DNA from: Lacunisphaera sp.
GTDB taxonomy: Bacteria > Verrucomicrobiota > Verrucomicrobiia > Opitutales > Opitutaceae
Length of the DNA stretch: 64,000 bases
Assembly: GCA_029945855.1 (NCBI GenBank)
Contig: JAQSDJ010000012.1
Coordinates: 25,059 to 89,058 of the forward strand
Reading direction: 5' to 3'
Each line of letters opens with the position of its first letter. The first letter of the stretch is position 1. The translations under genes were made by a program, and so were the position numbers. The notes beneath the pieces were generated by a model that was given only the letters and a program-made list of their open reading frames with translations, ran no database searches and was not told the DNA's origin. This document shows positions 8,713-26,394 of this stretch, in pieces.

Positions 8713-11322
8713 ATGAAACCGACCGTGCGCCTTCTCCTGACGCTATGCCTGGGCTGGGCGGCCGGTCCGCTCTCGGCCCAGGTGGCGGGACCGAGTCCGT
8801 TGGCCAGCCCGGCGGCCGCGGCGGGTTTCGTGCCCGGCCGGTGGATCGTGGCGGAAGGGCGGGCCAACGCGGCGCTCCAGACGGGATTTCCCGCCACCGC
8901 CGCGGGCATTTACCGCGATATGCTGCGCGATCCAAATCTGCCCGCGGGCAGCCGGCCGCGCCTGACGCTGGCGCTGGTGACCGCACTGCTCGATGGCGGC
9001 GAGATCGCGGACGCGGAGAAAATTCTGGCGGAGTATGCTGGTCCCCAGAACGCGGCCTATCAGCTGCGCGCGGGGCTCATCGCCGCGAACGCGCGCCGGA
9101 CGCCCCAGGCCAAGGCGGCGCTCGCCGCGGGCAAGGTGGAGGATTTGCCGGCCGCCGACCGGGGCTGGTGGTATTTCCTGCAGGCCCAGGTGGCGGACCT
9201 CGACGGGGACACGGCGACGGCGAACAATTTCTACGAGCAGGCGGAGAAGGCCGCGGTGTCGGATCTGCAAAAGGCGCGCTTCACGCTCGGGCAGGAGCAG
9301 ACCCGCCTGCGGGACGGCCGGCCCGGCGAAGCACAACTGGCCGCATTGCTCGGCAACATGGAGCGGTTCCAAGGCACCCGCACCGGCTATACCTATGTGC
9401 GGACCTATGCGGCGGCGTTGCACAAGCTCGACCGGGCCGCGGAAGCCCAGGCCCTGCTGCAGCGGCAGCTCGCGGTGGTGCCGGTGTCGGAGCGGGAGGC
9501 CGCCGACCAGCTCAACCTGATGCTCGGGCTGATCGCCGGGGAGCAGAGCGTCGCCGGGCGGCAGGCCTTCAAGCACCTGCTGCGCGACGGCCAGAAGCCC
9601 GAAACCCAGCGCCTTGCGCTGCAATTGCTGGCCCGCGGCGCGAAAACCACCGCGGAGCGCGAACAGCTTCGCCGCGACCTGAGCGCCCTCATCGGTGCGC
9701 CGGCGCAGCATCCCATCATCGAGGACCTGTATCTGGTGCGCGCGCAGACGGCGCTCGACGACCAGGCCTACGCCGCGGCGGAGCAGGATGCGCGCGACCT
9801 GCTCGAACGTTATCCCGGCTCGCCGCTGAAGCCGGCGGCGCTGGGCGTGCGGCTCGCGGTGGCCTGGGACCTGAAGCGCTATCGTTCGGCGGCGGACGTG
9901 ATCGCCCAGCTGCGGGCGGTGCTCGCCCCCGGCAGCGACCGGGCGGAGCTGGGGGTGCTGCTGGCCGAGGCGTTCTTCCTGGCCGAGGATTACAAGAATG
10001 CAGCCGACGCCTACGACGCCGCGCTCCGCGAGGCCCCGCAGGTGGTGCCGGCGGGGGTGCTCATCTTTCAGCGCGTGCTCGCCAACATCCGGGCGGACCA
10101 GCTGGCCGCCGCCGCGAAGCAGCTCGACGAGTCGGTGGCCAACCCGGCTTTCGACGCCTTGAACCGCTGGCAGGCCGAATGGAACCTGGTGCAGGCGATG
10201 CAGGTGAACGGGCAGGCCCCGGCGGCCTACGCACGCGTGAACCGGCTGCTCACCGGCGACACCCCGGGCATGACGGAAGAGTTGCGCATCCGGCTCACCT
10301 GGTTGCGGGCGAAGCTCTCGTTCGACAACGGGCAGCCCGACCTCACCCAGCAGCAGGCCGACGAGCTGCTGCGTGTGCTGGCGTCCGCCGCTCAGCTGGA
10401 TGAGGCGTTGCGCACCAATGTCACGAGCATGGCCCAGCTGCTGAAGGCCCAGGCGCTGCTGGCGCTGAACCGGGACAAAGAGGGGTTCGCCCTTTTGGAA
10501 AAGCTGCGCACGGACTATCGCGCCACGGACGCCGCCCAGTATTCCTACCTCGTGCAGGCCGTGCACCTGTCGCAGACCGGGGACTTGGCCGCAGCGCAGA
10601 AGGTCCTGTTGAGTTTCGTGGAAAACAAGGAATACCGGCAGAGCGAGTATGCGCCGCTCGCCTTATACGAGGCGGCGCTGAATCTCGAGCGGCAAGGGCT
10701 CGACCGGCACCTGGAGGAAGCCAACAAGCGGCTTGAGCAGCTGGTGGAAGACTACCCGCGGGATGAGCTGGTGTTCTATGCGCGGCTGAAGCAGGGGGAC
10801 TTGTTGCGGAAGTTGACCTATTTTCCGCAGGCGCGGCAGGTCTATGAGGATCTCATCAACAATCAGGGGCAGCATCCGGACATCCTGCTCGCCCAGATCG
10901 CCCTGGCCGACACACTCTTTGCCTTGGGGACCAACAGCGCGGCCAACGCGGAAAGCGCGACGGCGCTGTTCGAGCGGCTGCGCGACCTGCCATCGGCGCC
11001 GGTGGACCTGCGGGTGGAGGCGGGTTTCAAGTGGGGGTATGCGTTGGCGAAGCGCGCGCAGCCGGTGAAGGCGGAGGCGATTTTCTGGTCGGTGGTGGAT
11101 TCGTTCCTGCTCGATGCGACCCAAGCGGCGGCGCTGGGCGCGAAGGGTCGCTACTGGGTCGCCCGCGCTCTGCTGGAGCTCGGGCAGATCCACGAGGATG
11201 CGGGCCGCCTGGACGAGGCGCAGCGCGCATATCAGCTGATCGTGGAGCACAAGCTGAGCGGCACGGCGCAGGCGCAGGCGAAACTCGCGCGGTTCCGCCC
11301 GACCGGGGAGGCGAAGCCGTGA
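8713..11322 (+). CDS. Tetratricopeptide repeat periplasmic protein
   Basis: Signal peptide MKPTVRLLLTLCLGWAAGPLSA followed by degenerate TPR helices; operon with exbBD. Confidence 0.8.
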   Translation: MKPTVRLLLTLCLGWAAGPLSAQVAGPSPLASPAAAAGFVPGRWIVAEGRANAALQTGFPATAAGIYRDMLRDPNLPAGSRPRLTLALVTALLDGGEIADAEKILAEYAGPQNAAYQLRAGLIAANARRTPQAKAALAAGKVEDLPAADRGWWYFLQAQVADLDGDTATANNFYEQAEKAAVSDLQKARFTLGQEQTRLRDGRPGEAQLAALLGNMERFQGTRTGYTYVRTYAAALHKLDRAAEAQALLQRQLAVVPVSEREAADQLNLMLGLIAGEQSVAGRQAFKHLLRDGQKPETQRLALQLLARGAKTTAEREQLRRDLSALIGAPAQHPIIEDLYLVRAQTALDDQAYAAAEQDARDLLERYPGSPLKPAALGVRLAVAWDLKRYRSAADVIAQLRAVLAPGSDRAELGVLLAEAFFLAEDYKNAADAYDAALREAPQVVPAGVLIFQRVLANIRADQLAAAAKQLDESVANPAFDALNRWQAEWNLVQAMQVNGQAPAAYARVNRLLTGDTPGMTEELRIRLTWLRAKLSFDNGQPDLTQQQADELLRVLASAAQLDEALRTNVTSMAQLLKAQALLALNRDKEGFALLEKLRTDYRATDAAQYSYLVQAVHLSQTGDLAAAQKVLLSFVENKEYRQSEYAPLALYEAALNLERQGLDRHLEEANKRLEQLVEDYPRDELVFYARLKQGDLLRKLTYFPQARQVYEDLINNQGQHPDILLAQIALADTLFALGTNSAANAESATALFERLRDLPSAPVDLRVEAGFKWGYALAKRAQPVKAEAIFWSVVDSFLLDATQAAALGAKGRYWVARALLELGQIHEDAGRLDEAQRAYQLIVEHKLSGTAQAQAKLARFRPTGEAKP

Positions 11323-11371
11323 GCTTTGGCATGGACGCATGGACGCCGCCGGGCAAGATGCGCGGAATCCG

Positions 11372-12016
11372 ATGAATGCATTCAGCTACAGTGTCTTTGC
11401 TCAGGGCGGCCCCGTGATGTGGCTGCTGGTGTTGCTCGGCCTGGCGGCGGTGGTCATCTTTGTGGAGCGGGCATTGTTCCTGCACCGCGCGCAGATCAAG
11501 TCCACGGAATTCCTCGGCGGCATCAAGAACCTGCTGCTGAAACAGCGCCTCATGGAGGCGCTGACGCTGGCGGAGGAAACGCCCGGGCCGGTGGCCAAGG
11601 TGGTGAAGGCGGGGCTGCGGCATGCGGCGGATGACGAGCCGGCGATGCGGTTTGCCGTGCAGGAGGCCGCCATCGTGGAGATTCCCGTGTTGGAGCGGCG
11701 CATCAGCGCGCTCGCGGCCATCGCGCAGATTGCGCCGCTGTTCGGCCTGCTCGGCACGCTGCTCGGGATGATCAAGACTTTCTGGCTGTTCAACCAAGGT
11801 GGCAACTACGCGACCCCGGCAGTGCTTGCCGGCGGCATGTGGGAGGCCCTGCTGACGGCGGCGGCCGGCCTCGTCGTGGCGATCCCGGCGCACCTCGGGC
11901 GGCATTTCCTGACGGGCCGCGTGCGCCTGCTGGTGCAGGACATGGAATGGGCGGGAAGCGAACTCATGCGCTTCCTGCTGCGCGAATACCGCAACGGCTC
12001 CGGGACACAGAAATGA
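11372..12016 (+). CDS. exbB: MotA/TolQ/ExbB proton channel family protein
   Basis: RRISALAAIAQIAPLFGLLGTLLGMIKTF, GMWEALLTAAAGLVVAIPA motifs. Confidence 0.9.
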   Translation: MNAFSYSVFAQGGPVMWLLVLLGLAAVVIFVERALFLHRAQIKSTEFLGGIKNLLLKQRLMEALTLAEETPGPVAKVVKAGLRHAADDEPAMRFAVQEAAIVEIPVLERRISALAAIAQIAPLFGLLGTLLGMIKTFWLFNQGGNYATPAVLAGGMWEALLTAAAGLVVAIPAHLGRHFLTGRVRLLVQDMEWAGSELMRFLLREYRNGSGTQK

Positions 12017-12483
12017 TCACGCGCCCGCTCGAGCTGGAATCGCGGATGAGTCCGCCGCCGCGCGACCTTGATTTTGTCGCGTGGGTAAACGTCGGGGTGA
12101 TTGTGCTTTTCTTCGGCCTGTTCGGTTCGAACTTCGTGCTGGCACCGGGCCTGCCGGTCGGGGTGGGCGAGCAAGGCACGCTGGTCCTGCCCTCGGTCGG
12201 GGCCGCATCACAGGGCGCCGGCACGGCCTCCGTGGTCGTGAGCTATCGGAGCGACAACATGATCTTGTTTGAAGGCGGCATGTATTTGTCCCTGTCCGAG
12301 CTGCGCAAGCACATGGACAAGGTCGGTTATACCAAGCAACATCCCGGTGCCGTGATGCTCGTGCGCGCGGATCGCCAAGTCACGGTGCAGGCATTTGCCG
12401 ACCTGTGCGAGATGGCGCGGGAGGTGGGCTTCGCCAACGTGCTGCTCGCCGCCGAGCCGCCGCCGCAACTGCCGGCAAAATAG
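12013..12483 (+). CDS. exbD: ExbD/TolR family biopolymer transport protein
   Basis: Single N-terminal TM (VAWVNVGVIVLFFGLFGSNFV), C-terminal VMLVRADRQVTVQAFADLCEMAREVGFANVLLAAE; ATGA overlap with exbB. Confidence 0.85.
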   Translation: MITRPLELESRMSPPPRDLDFVAWVNVGVIVLFFGLFGSNFVLAPGLPVGVGEQGTLVLPSVGAASQGAGTASVVVSYRSDNMILFEGGMYLSLSELRKHMDKVGYTKQHPGAVMLVRADRQVTVQAFADLCEMAREVGFANVLLAAEPPPQLPAK

Positions 12484-12492
12484 GGAGGCGCC

Positions 12493-13224
12493 ATGCGCAT
12501 CGGCAAACTTGAGATCAAACGCCGCGTCTGGGTCGGACTGGTCGCCGCCATCGCCGTGACGGGGATATGGTGGACGATGGCCCGGGTGAAGCCGTCGGTC
12601 GCCGCCGGGGTCGCTCCACGACCGGCGCCGTTTGTGCGTCTGGCGACGGTGGGCGCAGGGCAGGGGGACCAAATCTTGCGCGAGCAGGCGGAACTAATGG
12701 ATCCCGCGCCGCTGTTTTTCCCGACCGAGAGGAACTTCGGCCAGCGCCCCCTCCGGGAAAGCATGCGCCGGCAGCCCGGGCAGGTTTTCAGCAGTTTTCC
12801 CGAGAATATCACGCTCGGTGAGCAACAGATCAAAATCTATGGGAATGAGCCGGCCGTCGTGCCGGAACGCCTCGCCGATCTGTTTGTTCAGGGAAATGAG
12901 GCTCCTTTTGCCGGAATGGGACAGATTGACGTGCCTCGAACGACCTTGGCAGTGCGCGGCGCTTTCATGGAGGTGAGAAACCTTGGAACTCATGATAATG
13001 TTATACATCAGGCACTTGGTAACATCGCGCTCCCGCGCACTGACTTTGCACCCTTGGAATTTCTTGCCGTGGTCAGCAGTGCCGGGCTGATCGGTGATCC
13101 TGTTCTGGTCAGCGGATCGGGTTGGGAGGAAGTGGATGGTTTCTTTCGCTCCTATCTTGTAAAGACGTTCCGGTTGGGCGAGCGTCTGAGTCCGGGCCGC
13201 TACCGTGTTGTGGTGGGTCCGTAG
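12493..13224 (+). CDS. Putative divergent TonB-like energy transducer
   Basis: N-terminal TM plus C-terminal LEFLAVVSSAGLIGDPVLVSGSGWEEVDGFFRSYLVKTFRL resembling the TonB C-terminal fold pattern; follows exbD. Confidence 0.45.
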   Translation: MRIGKLEIKRRVWVGLVAAIAVTGIWWTMARVKPSVAAGVAPRPAPFVRLATVGAGQGDQILREQAELMDPAPLFFPTERNFGQRPLRESMRRQPGQVFSSFPENITLGEQQIKIYGNEPAVVPERLADLFVQGNEAPFAGMGQIDVPRTTLAVRGAFMEVRNLGTHDNVIHQALGNIALPRTDFAPLEFLAVVSSAGLIGDPVLVSGSGWEEVDGFFRSYLVKTFRLGERLSPGRYRVVVGP

Positions 13225-13316
13225 TATTTTGGGGAAACCGCAAGAATCTAGTTGACGGACAATTTTACGGGCTATTCTCTGAGCGTTCTTTTCCATTTTG
13301 GTCTGTGCCTCGGTCT

Positions 13317-13392
13317 GCCCAGATAGCTCAGTTGGCAGAGCACCCCCTTGGTAAGGGGGAGGTCGACGGTTCAAATCCGTTTCTGGGCTCCA
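13317..13392 (+). tRNA. tRNA-Thr(GGT), CCA encoded
   Basis: GCCCAGA/TCTGGGC acceptor stem, CCCCC-TTGGTAA-GGGGG anticodon arm, GGTTCAAATCC T arm. Confidence 0.93.
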
Positions 13393-13465
13393 GGCCAACG
13401 TCGGTGATCTCCGACGTTAATAAAGATCAACCACTTCAACCACCAACAACCTACTCCAGCTCCTC

Positions 13466-14656
13466 ATGGCTAAAGCAACATTCGAACGCAAGAAGCCCCA
13501 CGTCAACGTCGGCACGATCGGTCACATCGATCACGGCAAGACGACGCTCACCGCTTCCATTTTGGCGGTCCAGTCCCGCAAGGGCCTGGCTGAGATCAAG
13601 GCTTACTCTGATATCGCCAAGGGCGGCACCGTGCGCGACGCCACCAAGACCGTCACCATCGCGGTGGCCCACGTGGAGTATGAGTCCGACAAGCGCCACT
13701 ATGCGCACGTCGACTGCCCTGGCCACGCCGACTTCGTCAAGAACATGATCACCGGCGCCGCCCAGATGGACGGTGCTATCCTCGTCGTCTCCGCGGCGGA
13801 CGGCCCGATGCCGCAGACCCGTGAGCACGTGCTGCTCGCCCGCCAGGTCGGCGTGCCGAAGCTCGTGGTTTTCCTGAACAAGGTCGACCTCATCGAGGAC
13901 ACCGAGCTGCTGGACCTCGTCGAAGAGGAAATCCGCGACCTCCTGACCAAGTATCAGTTTGACGGCAAGAACGCCAAGATCATCCGTGGCTCCGCCACCG
14001 CCGCGCTCGAGGGCAAGCCCGAGGGCGAGAAGGCCATCCAGGAGCTGATGGAAGCCATCGACTCCGAGATCGCCGAGCCCGTGCGCGAGATCGACAAGCC
14101 CTTCCTGATGTCCGTCGAGGACGTGTTCTCCATCACCGGCCGCGGCACCGTCGCCACCGGTCGTATCGAGCGCGGCAAGTGCAAGCTCAACGACGCCGTC
14201 GAGATCGTCGGCCTCAAGGACACGACCACGACCGTCGTCACCGGCATCGAGATGTTCCGCAAGCTGCTCGACTACGGTCAGGCGGGCGACAACGTCGGCA
14301 TCCTCCTCCGCGGTATTGAAAAGGATGGCATCGAGCGCGGCCAGGTCATCGCGGCCCCGAAGTCCATCACCCCGCACACGAAGGCCAAGGCCGAGATCTA
14401 CGTTCTTTCGAAGGACGAGGGCGGCCGCCACACGCCGTTCTTCAACGGCTATCGTCCCCAGTTCTACTTCCGCACCACGGACGTGACGGGCGTCGTCAAT
14501 CTCCCGACGGGTGTCGAGATGATCATGCCGGGCGACAACATCGCCGTCGACATCGTGCTGATCGTTCCGATCGCCATGGAGAAGACCCAGAAATTCGCCA
14601 TCCGCGAGGGCGGCCGCACCATCGGTGCCGGTCGTGTCACCGAGATCGTCGAATAA
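13466..14656 (+). CDS. tuf: Elongation factor Tu
   Basis: [28 protein letters not shown] GTPase motifs. Confidence 0.98.
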   Translation: MAKATFERKKPHVNVGTIGHIDHGKTTLTASILAVQSRKGLAEIKAYSDIAKGGTVRDATKTVTIAVAHVEYESDKRHYAHVDCPGHADFVKNMITGAAQMDGAILVVSAADGPMPQTREHVLLARQVGVPKLVVFLNKVDLIEDTELLDLVEEEIRDLLTKYQFDGKNAKIIRGSATAALEGKPEGEKAIQELMEAIDSEIAEPVREIDKPFLMSVEDVFSITGRGTVATGRIERGKCKLNDAVEIVGLKDTTTTVVTGIEMFRKLLDYGQAGDNVGILLRGIEKDGIERGQVIAAPKSITPHTKAKAEIYVLSKDEGGRHTPFFNGYRPQFYFRTTDVTGVVNLPTGVEMIMPGDNIAVDIVLIVPIAMEKTQKFAIREGGRTIGAGRVTEIVE

Positions 14657-14680
14657 GCGTCCTTAACCTCTTCCGACTGA

Positions 14681-14711
14681 CGCTGCCGGGGCTCCTTTGG
14701 GGGTCCCGGCT
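14681..14711 (+). terminator. Possible weak terminator or attenuator after tuf
   Basis: GCCGGGGCTCCTTTGGGGGTCCCGGC hairpin; no strong T tract. Confidence 0.35.
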
Positions 14712-14735
14712 GTGTCGTCTAAAAGAAATAAACAC

Positions 14736-14811
14736 AGGCGCGTAGCTCAATTGGTAGAGTAGCGGTCTCCAAAACCGTTGGTTGGGGGTTCGATTCCCTC
14801 CGCGCCTGCCA
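14736..14811 (+). tRNA. tRNA-Trp(CCA), CCA encoded
   Basis: AGGCGCG/CGCGCCT acceptor stem, GCGGT-CTCCAAA-ACCGT anticodon arm, GGTTCGATTCC T arm. Confidence 0.93.
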
Positions 14812-14839
14812 CCTTCCGCCTTCCGCCCCTCCCGCTCCC

Positions 14840-15046
14840 ATGGCAAATCCCTTCCGCACCGCCCGCATCTTCTTCGTCGAACTCTGGCACGAGTTGCTGA
14901 AGGCCGACTGGCCGTCCAAGTCCGAGCTCAAGGACTCGACGATCGTCGTGATCGTCGCGTGCCTCCTCCTCGGCCTGTTCACGGGCATCAGCGACTTCGC
15001 CCTCTACAACGTGATCGATGCCGTGACCTCGCTGGTCAGCCGCTAA
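14840..15046 (+). CDS. secE: Preprotein translocase subunit SecE
   Basis: Small single-TM protein ELLKADWPSKSELKDSTIVVIVACLLLGLF; upstream of nusG. Confidence 0.92.
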   Translation: MANPFRTARIFFVELWHELLKADWPSKSELKDSTIVVIVACLLLGLFTGISDFALYNVIDAVTSLVSR

Positions 15047-15058
15047 CCGCCCCGCCCG

Positions 15059-15634
15059 ATGACCACCCAGACTGCCACCGGCGCCCAATGGTTCGCGCTC
15101 CACACCCTCTCCGGCCAGGAGAACAAGGTGAAAAACTACCTCGAGAAGTTCAAGAAGGCCGAGGAGCTCGACGACCACATCTTCGAGGTGCTGCTGCCGA
15201 CCGAGGTCGTGTCCGAGGTCAAGGGCGGCAAGAAGTCCACCAAGGTCCGCAAACTCTACCCGGGCTACGTGTTCATCAACATGGCGCTCTACGACGCGGA
15301 AAAGAAGGTCAACATCAAGCCCTTCTACTTTGTGAAGGATGCGGCCGGGGTCATCGGTTTTGTCGGGGGCGACCATCCCGCCGCTCTCCGCCAGACCGAG
15401 ATTGACGAGATCAAGGCCCGCATCGAGGCCGCCTCGGGCAAGGAAGTGCCGAAAGTCACCTTCGAGGTCGGCGAGGAACTCAAGATCACCGACGGCGCCT
15501 TCGCCAACCTCACCGGCCGCGTCGACGAGGTCGATCCCGCCCGCGGCAAGCTCAAGATTTCCGTCTCCATTTTCGGTCGGTTTACGCCCGTCGAACTCGA
15601 ATACTGGCAGGTCCAGCGCGCCTCTGAAAGCTGA
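15059..15634 (+). CDS. nusG: Transcription termination/antitermination protein NusG
   Basis: WFALHTLSGQENKVKNYLEK, LYPGYVFINMAL, KOW domain. Confidence 0.97.
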   Translation: MTTQTATGAQWFALHTLSGQENKVKNYLEKFKKAEELDDHIFEVLLPTEVVSEVKGGKKSTKVRKLYPGYVFINMALYDAEKKVNIKPFYFVKDAAGVIGFVGGDHPAALRQTEIDEIKARIEAASGKEVPKVTFEVGEELKITDGAFANLTGRVDEVDPARGKLKISVSIFGRFTPVELEYWQVQRASES

Positions 15635-15679
15635 TCCAGCCGCCCCCCACCAACCAGTCCGCCCTTACCAAAAACTACC

Positions 15680-16105
15680 ATGGCCAAAAAGATTCAAGGC
15701 TACGTCCGTCTCCAGCTTCCCGCCGGTGCGGCCAACCCAGCTCCTCCCGTCGGTCCCGCCCTCGGCGCCCAGGGCGTCAACATCATGGGCTTCTGCAAGG
15801 AGTTCAACGCGAAGACCAAGGACCAGAATGGCATGATCATTCCGGTCGTCATCACGGTCTACGCCGACAAGTCCTTCACCTTCATCCTCAAGTCGCCCCC
15901 GGCGTCCGTGCTCCTGAAGAAGGCCGCCGGCATCGCCACCGGTTCCGCCAAGCCCAACATGGACAAGGTCGGCAAGGTGACCAAGAAACAGATCCTCGAG
16001 ATCATCAAGATCAAGAAGAACGACCTGAATGCCAACAGCGAGGAGGCCGCGATCCGCATGATCGCCGGCACCGCCCGCAACATGGGCATCGAGGTCGTCG
16101 ACTGA
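15680..16105 (+). CDS. rplK: 50S ribosomal protein L11
   Basis: [38 protein letters not shown]. Confidence 0.98.
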   Translation: MAKKIQGYVRLQLPAGAANPAPPVGPALGAQGVNIMGFCKEFNAKTKDQNGMIIPVVITVYADKSFTFILKSPPASVLLKKAAGIATGSAKPNMDKVGKVTKKQILEIIKIKKNDLNANSEEAAIRMIAGTARNMGIEVVD

Positions 16106-16172
16106 TTTTCCCCCCAACCGCAACTCACCGCGGGAGTCCCCACCGGGACGTTCGCACCGCAAGGAGTCCAAA

Positions 16173-16868
16173 ATGCCCGTCAAACATAGCAAAAGATACC
16201 GCAGCGCCGTCTCGGCGGCTGATCTCACCAAGGAATACCCGCTGAAGGAAGCGGTCGAGCTCCTTGGCAAATTCCCCAAGGCCAAGTTCGACGAGACCGT
16301 CGAACTGTCTTTCCGCCTCGGCGTTGATCCCGCCCAGGGCGACCAGATGGTCCGCGGCACCACGCCGCTGCCCAACGGCTCTGGCAAGAAGGTCCGCGTC
16401 ATCGTCTTCACCGACGATGCCGACAAGGCCCTCGCCGCGGGCGCCGATCATGCCGGCCTCGCCGAGCTGATGACCAAGATCAACGCCGGCTGGCTCGACT
16501 TCGACGTCGCCATCGCCACCACCGAGGCCATGAAGCAGGTCCGCACCCTGGCCCGCGTCCTCGGTCCCAAGGGCCTCATGCCCAACCCGAAGTCCGGCAC
16601 CGTCACCGACGACATCGCCGCCGGCATCAAGGCCGTCAAGGCCGGCCGCGTTGAGTTCAAGGTCGACAAGACCGCCAACATCGGCGTCGGCGTCGGCAAG
16701 CGCTCCTTCACGCCCGACCAGATCACCGAAAACGTCGCCGCGGTCCTCGAGGCTGTGGGCAAGGCCAAGCCGGCCGCGTTCAAGGGCCACTACATCAAGA
16801 GCGTCACGCTCTCCTCGTCCATGAGCCCCGGCGTCAAGCTGGCCTCCACCGAGTTCAACAAATTCTAA
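16173..16868 (+). CDS. rplA: 50S ribosomal protein L1
   Basis: LGPKGLMPNPKSGTVTDD motif. Confidence 0.98.
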   Translation: MPVKHSKRYRSAVSAADLTKEYPLKEAVELLGKFPKAKFDETVELSFRLGVDPAQGDQMVRGTTPLPNGSGKKVRVIVFTDDADKALAAGADHAGLAELMTKINAGWLDFDVAIATTEAMKQVRTLARVLGPKGLMPNPKSGTVTDDIAAGIKAVKAGRVEFKVDKTANIGVGVGKRSFTPDQITENVAAVLEAVGKAKPAAFKGHYIKSVTLSSSMSPGVKLASTEFNKF

Positions 16869-16881
16869 GGAGCCACGCACC

Positions 16882-17379
16882 ATGAGAGCCGAAAAAAAAT
16901 ACCTGATCGATGAAGTCAGCGGGCACCTGAACAAGTCCGATTACGTCATCCTCACCAACTTCACGAAACTCACCGTCGCCGATGCGGCCGAGCTGCGCAA
17001 GCGCCTCGCCCCCGAGAAGGCCGAGTTCCACGTCGTCAAGAACAGCTCGTTCCGCGTCGCCGCCAAGGCGATGGGGCTGCCCGACCTGGACAAGTCCCTG
17101 ACCGGCCAGACGGCCGTCGTCGTGGGCGGCAAGAACCCCGCCGGCGTCGCCAAGACGCTCAAGAAATTCATCGAGGAAAAGCAGAAACTCGAGGTCAAGG
17201 TGGGTGTGCTCGACAAGAAGCTGATGACGGCCGCCGATCTCTCGAAGCTCGCCGACCTGCCCTCCTTCGACGCCCTGCGCTCGATGCTCCTCGGCATGCT
17301 CACCATGCAGGGTGCGGCCTTCGTCCGCGTCCTCGATGCCAAGGTCAAGAAGGAGCAGCCCGCTGCTCCGGCCGCCTAA
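16882..17379 (+). CDS. rplJ: 50S ribosomal protein L10
   Basis: Position between L1 and L12; AELRKRLAPEKAEFHVVKNSSFRVAAK. Confidence 0.96.
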   Translation: MRAEKKYLIDEVSGHLNKSDYVILTNFTKLTVADAAELRKRLAPEKAEFHVVKNSSFRVAAKAMGLPDLDKSLTGQTAVVVGGKNPAGVAKTLKKFIEEKQKLEVKVGVLDKKLMTAADLSKLADLPSFDALRSMLLGMLTMQGAAFVRVLDAKVKKEQPAAPAA

Positions 17380-17400
17380 GCCACGATCAACCACCCAATT

Positions 17401-17420
17401 TTCCCGGCCCCGGCCGGGAA
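17401..17420 (+). promoter_or_regulatory. Hairpin in rplJ-rplL spacer
   Basis: TTCCCGGC-CCCG-GCCGGGAA perfect stem; no T tract. Confidence 0.35.
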
Positions 17421-17505
17421 GCCCAATATCCAAGGAAGAGGCTAGGGGATACGTCCCTTAAACGCGTTCCACCCGGGACCGCTATCCGCTTCAGGAGAAA
17501 TCAAC

Positions 17506-17883
<378 letters not shown>

Positions 17884-17923
17884 CCGCTTGGCGTTTAAGC
17901 CCTCAAGTCAGCTCAATTCACCG

Positions 17924-17957
17924 AGACAGGCCGCGTCCAACCGCGGCCTGTCTTTCG
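17924..17957 (+). terminator. rplL-rpoB attenuator/terminator hairpin
   Basis: Perfect 12-bp stem AGACAGGCCGCG-TCCAAC-CGCGGCCTGTCT followed by a T-rich run; rpoB lies downstream. Confidence 0.65.
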
Positions 17958-18017
17958 GCTTTCTTTCATTCGTTCTTTCCGCGCACCGAGACCCCGCGTC
18001 CGTGCGCCCCACTGCCG

Positions 18018-18047
18018 GCCGTTCGCTCCTGAACGGCTGAGTTTTGT
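18018..18047 (+). promoter_or_regulatory. Second hairpin in rplL-rpoB spacer
   Basis: GCCGTTC-GCTCCT-GAACGGC followed by TGAGTTTTGT. Confidence 0.4.
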
Positions 18048-18084
18048 CACTTTCATTTCGTCTCACCTCTAAACGGGAAAATCC

Positions 18085-21879
<3,795 letters not shown>

Positions 21880-21910
21880 CTCTTAACACTATACTGGGAG
21901 CAAAATCATA

Positions 21911-26038
<4,128 letters not shown>

Positions 26039-26060
26039 ACCGCTGCCTGCATATCTTCGA

Positions 26061-26093
26061 AGCCGCGGACGAAAGTCCGCGGCTTTTTGTTTT
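26061..26093 (+). terminator. Intrinsic terminator of rpoBC
   Basis: GCCGCGGAC-GAAA-GTCCGCGGC then TTTTTGTTTT. Confidence 0.93.
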
Positions 26094-26110
26094 CCGGCGC
26101 CGCCGGAAAA
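26090..26110. repeat. Perfect inverted repeat downstream of rpoC terminator
   Basis: TTTTCCGGCG-C-CGCCGGAAAA. Confidence 0.5.
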
Positions 26111-26161
26111 CAATCGCGCCGCAGCTCGCAGAGCGAAGGCGGATACTAAAACAGCGAGCCG

Positions 26162-26186
26162 AGTCTGAAAAATCAGACTTGTTTTT
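26162..26186 (+). terminator. Terminator-like hairpin
   Basis: AGTCTGA-AAAA-TCAGACT followed by TGTTTTT. Confidence 0.65.
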
Positions 26187-26259
26187 CCCTCTGAAAAGGG
26201 GATTCTGAAGTTCCTCCCGCCAAAAAGATATCGGTAGAGCCTAGCTCCTGATGTCTTCT

Positions 26260-26291
26260 CGCCCGGCCCTCACCGGCCGGGCGTTCTTTTT
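26260..26291 (+). terminator. Terminator-like hairpin
   Basis: CGCCCGGCC-CTCACC-GGCCGGGCG followed by TTCTTTTT. Confidence 0.7.
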
Positions 26292-26369
26292 GATTCCGGC
26301 TAGTCCGGCCTGGGCCGGAATGGTGCAGCTGAACGACAAGTTTTCTCTGTCGGGAGTTGCCACAGAGCG

Positions 26370-26394
26370 GTAGTCGCCGGTTTCTCTACCGGCG
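26370..26394 (+). repeat. REP-like element with GTAG head
   Basis: GTAG-T-CGCCGGT-TTCTCT-ACCGGCG in a non-coding gap. Confidence 0.4.

Noticed and set aside
8743-10566. 607-aa ORF antisense to the TPR gene
   Set aside because: No recognisable motif; the plus strand has signal peptide and TPR periodicity.
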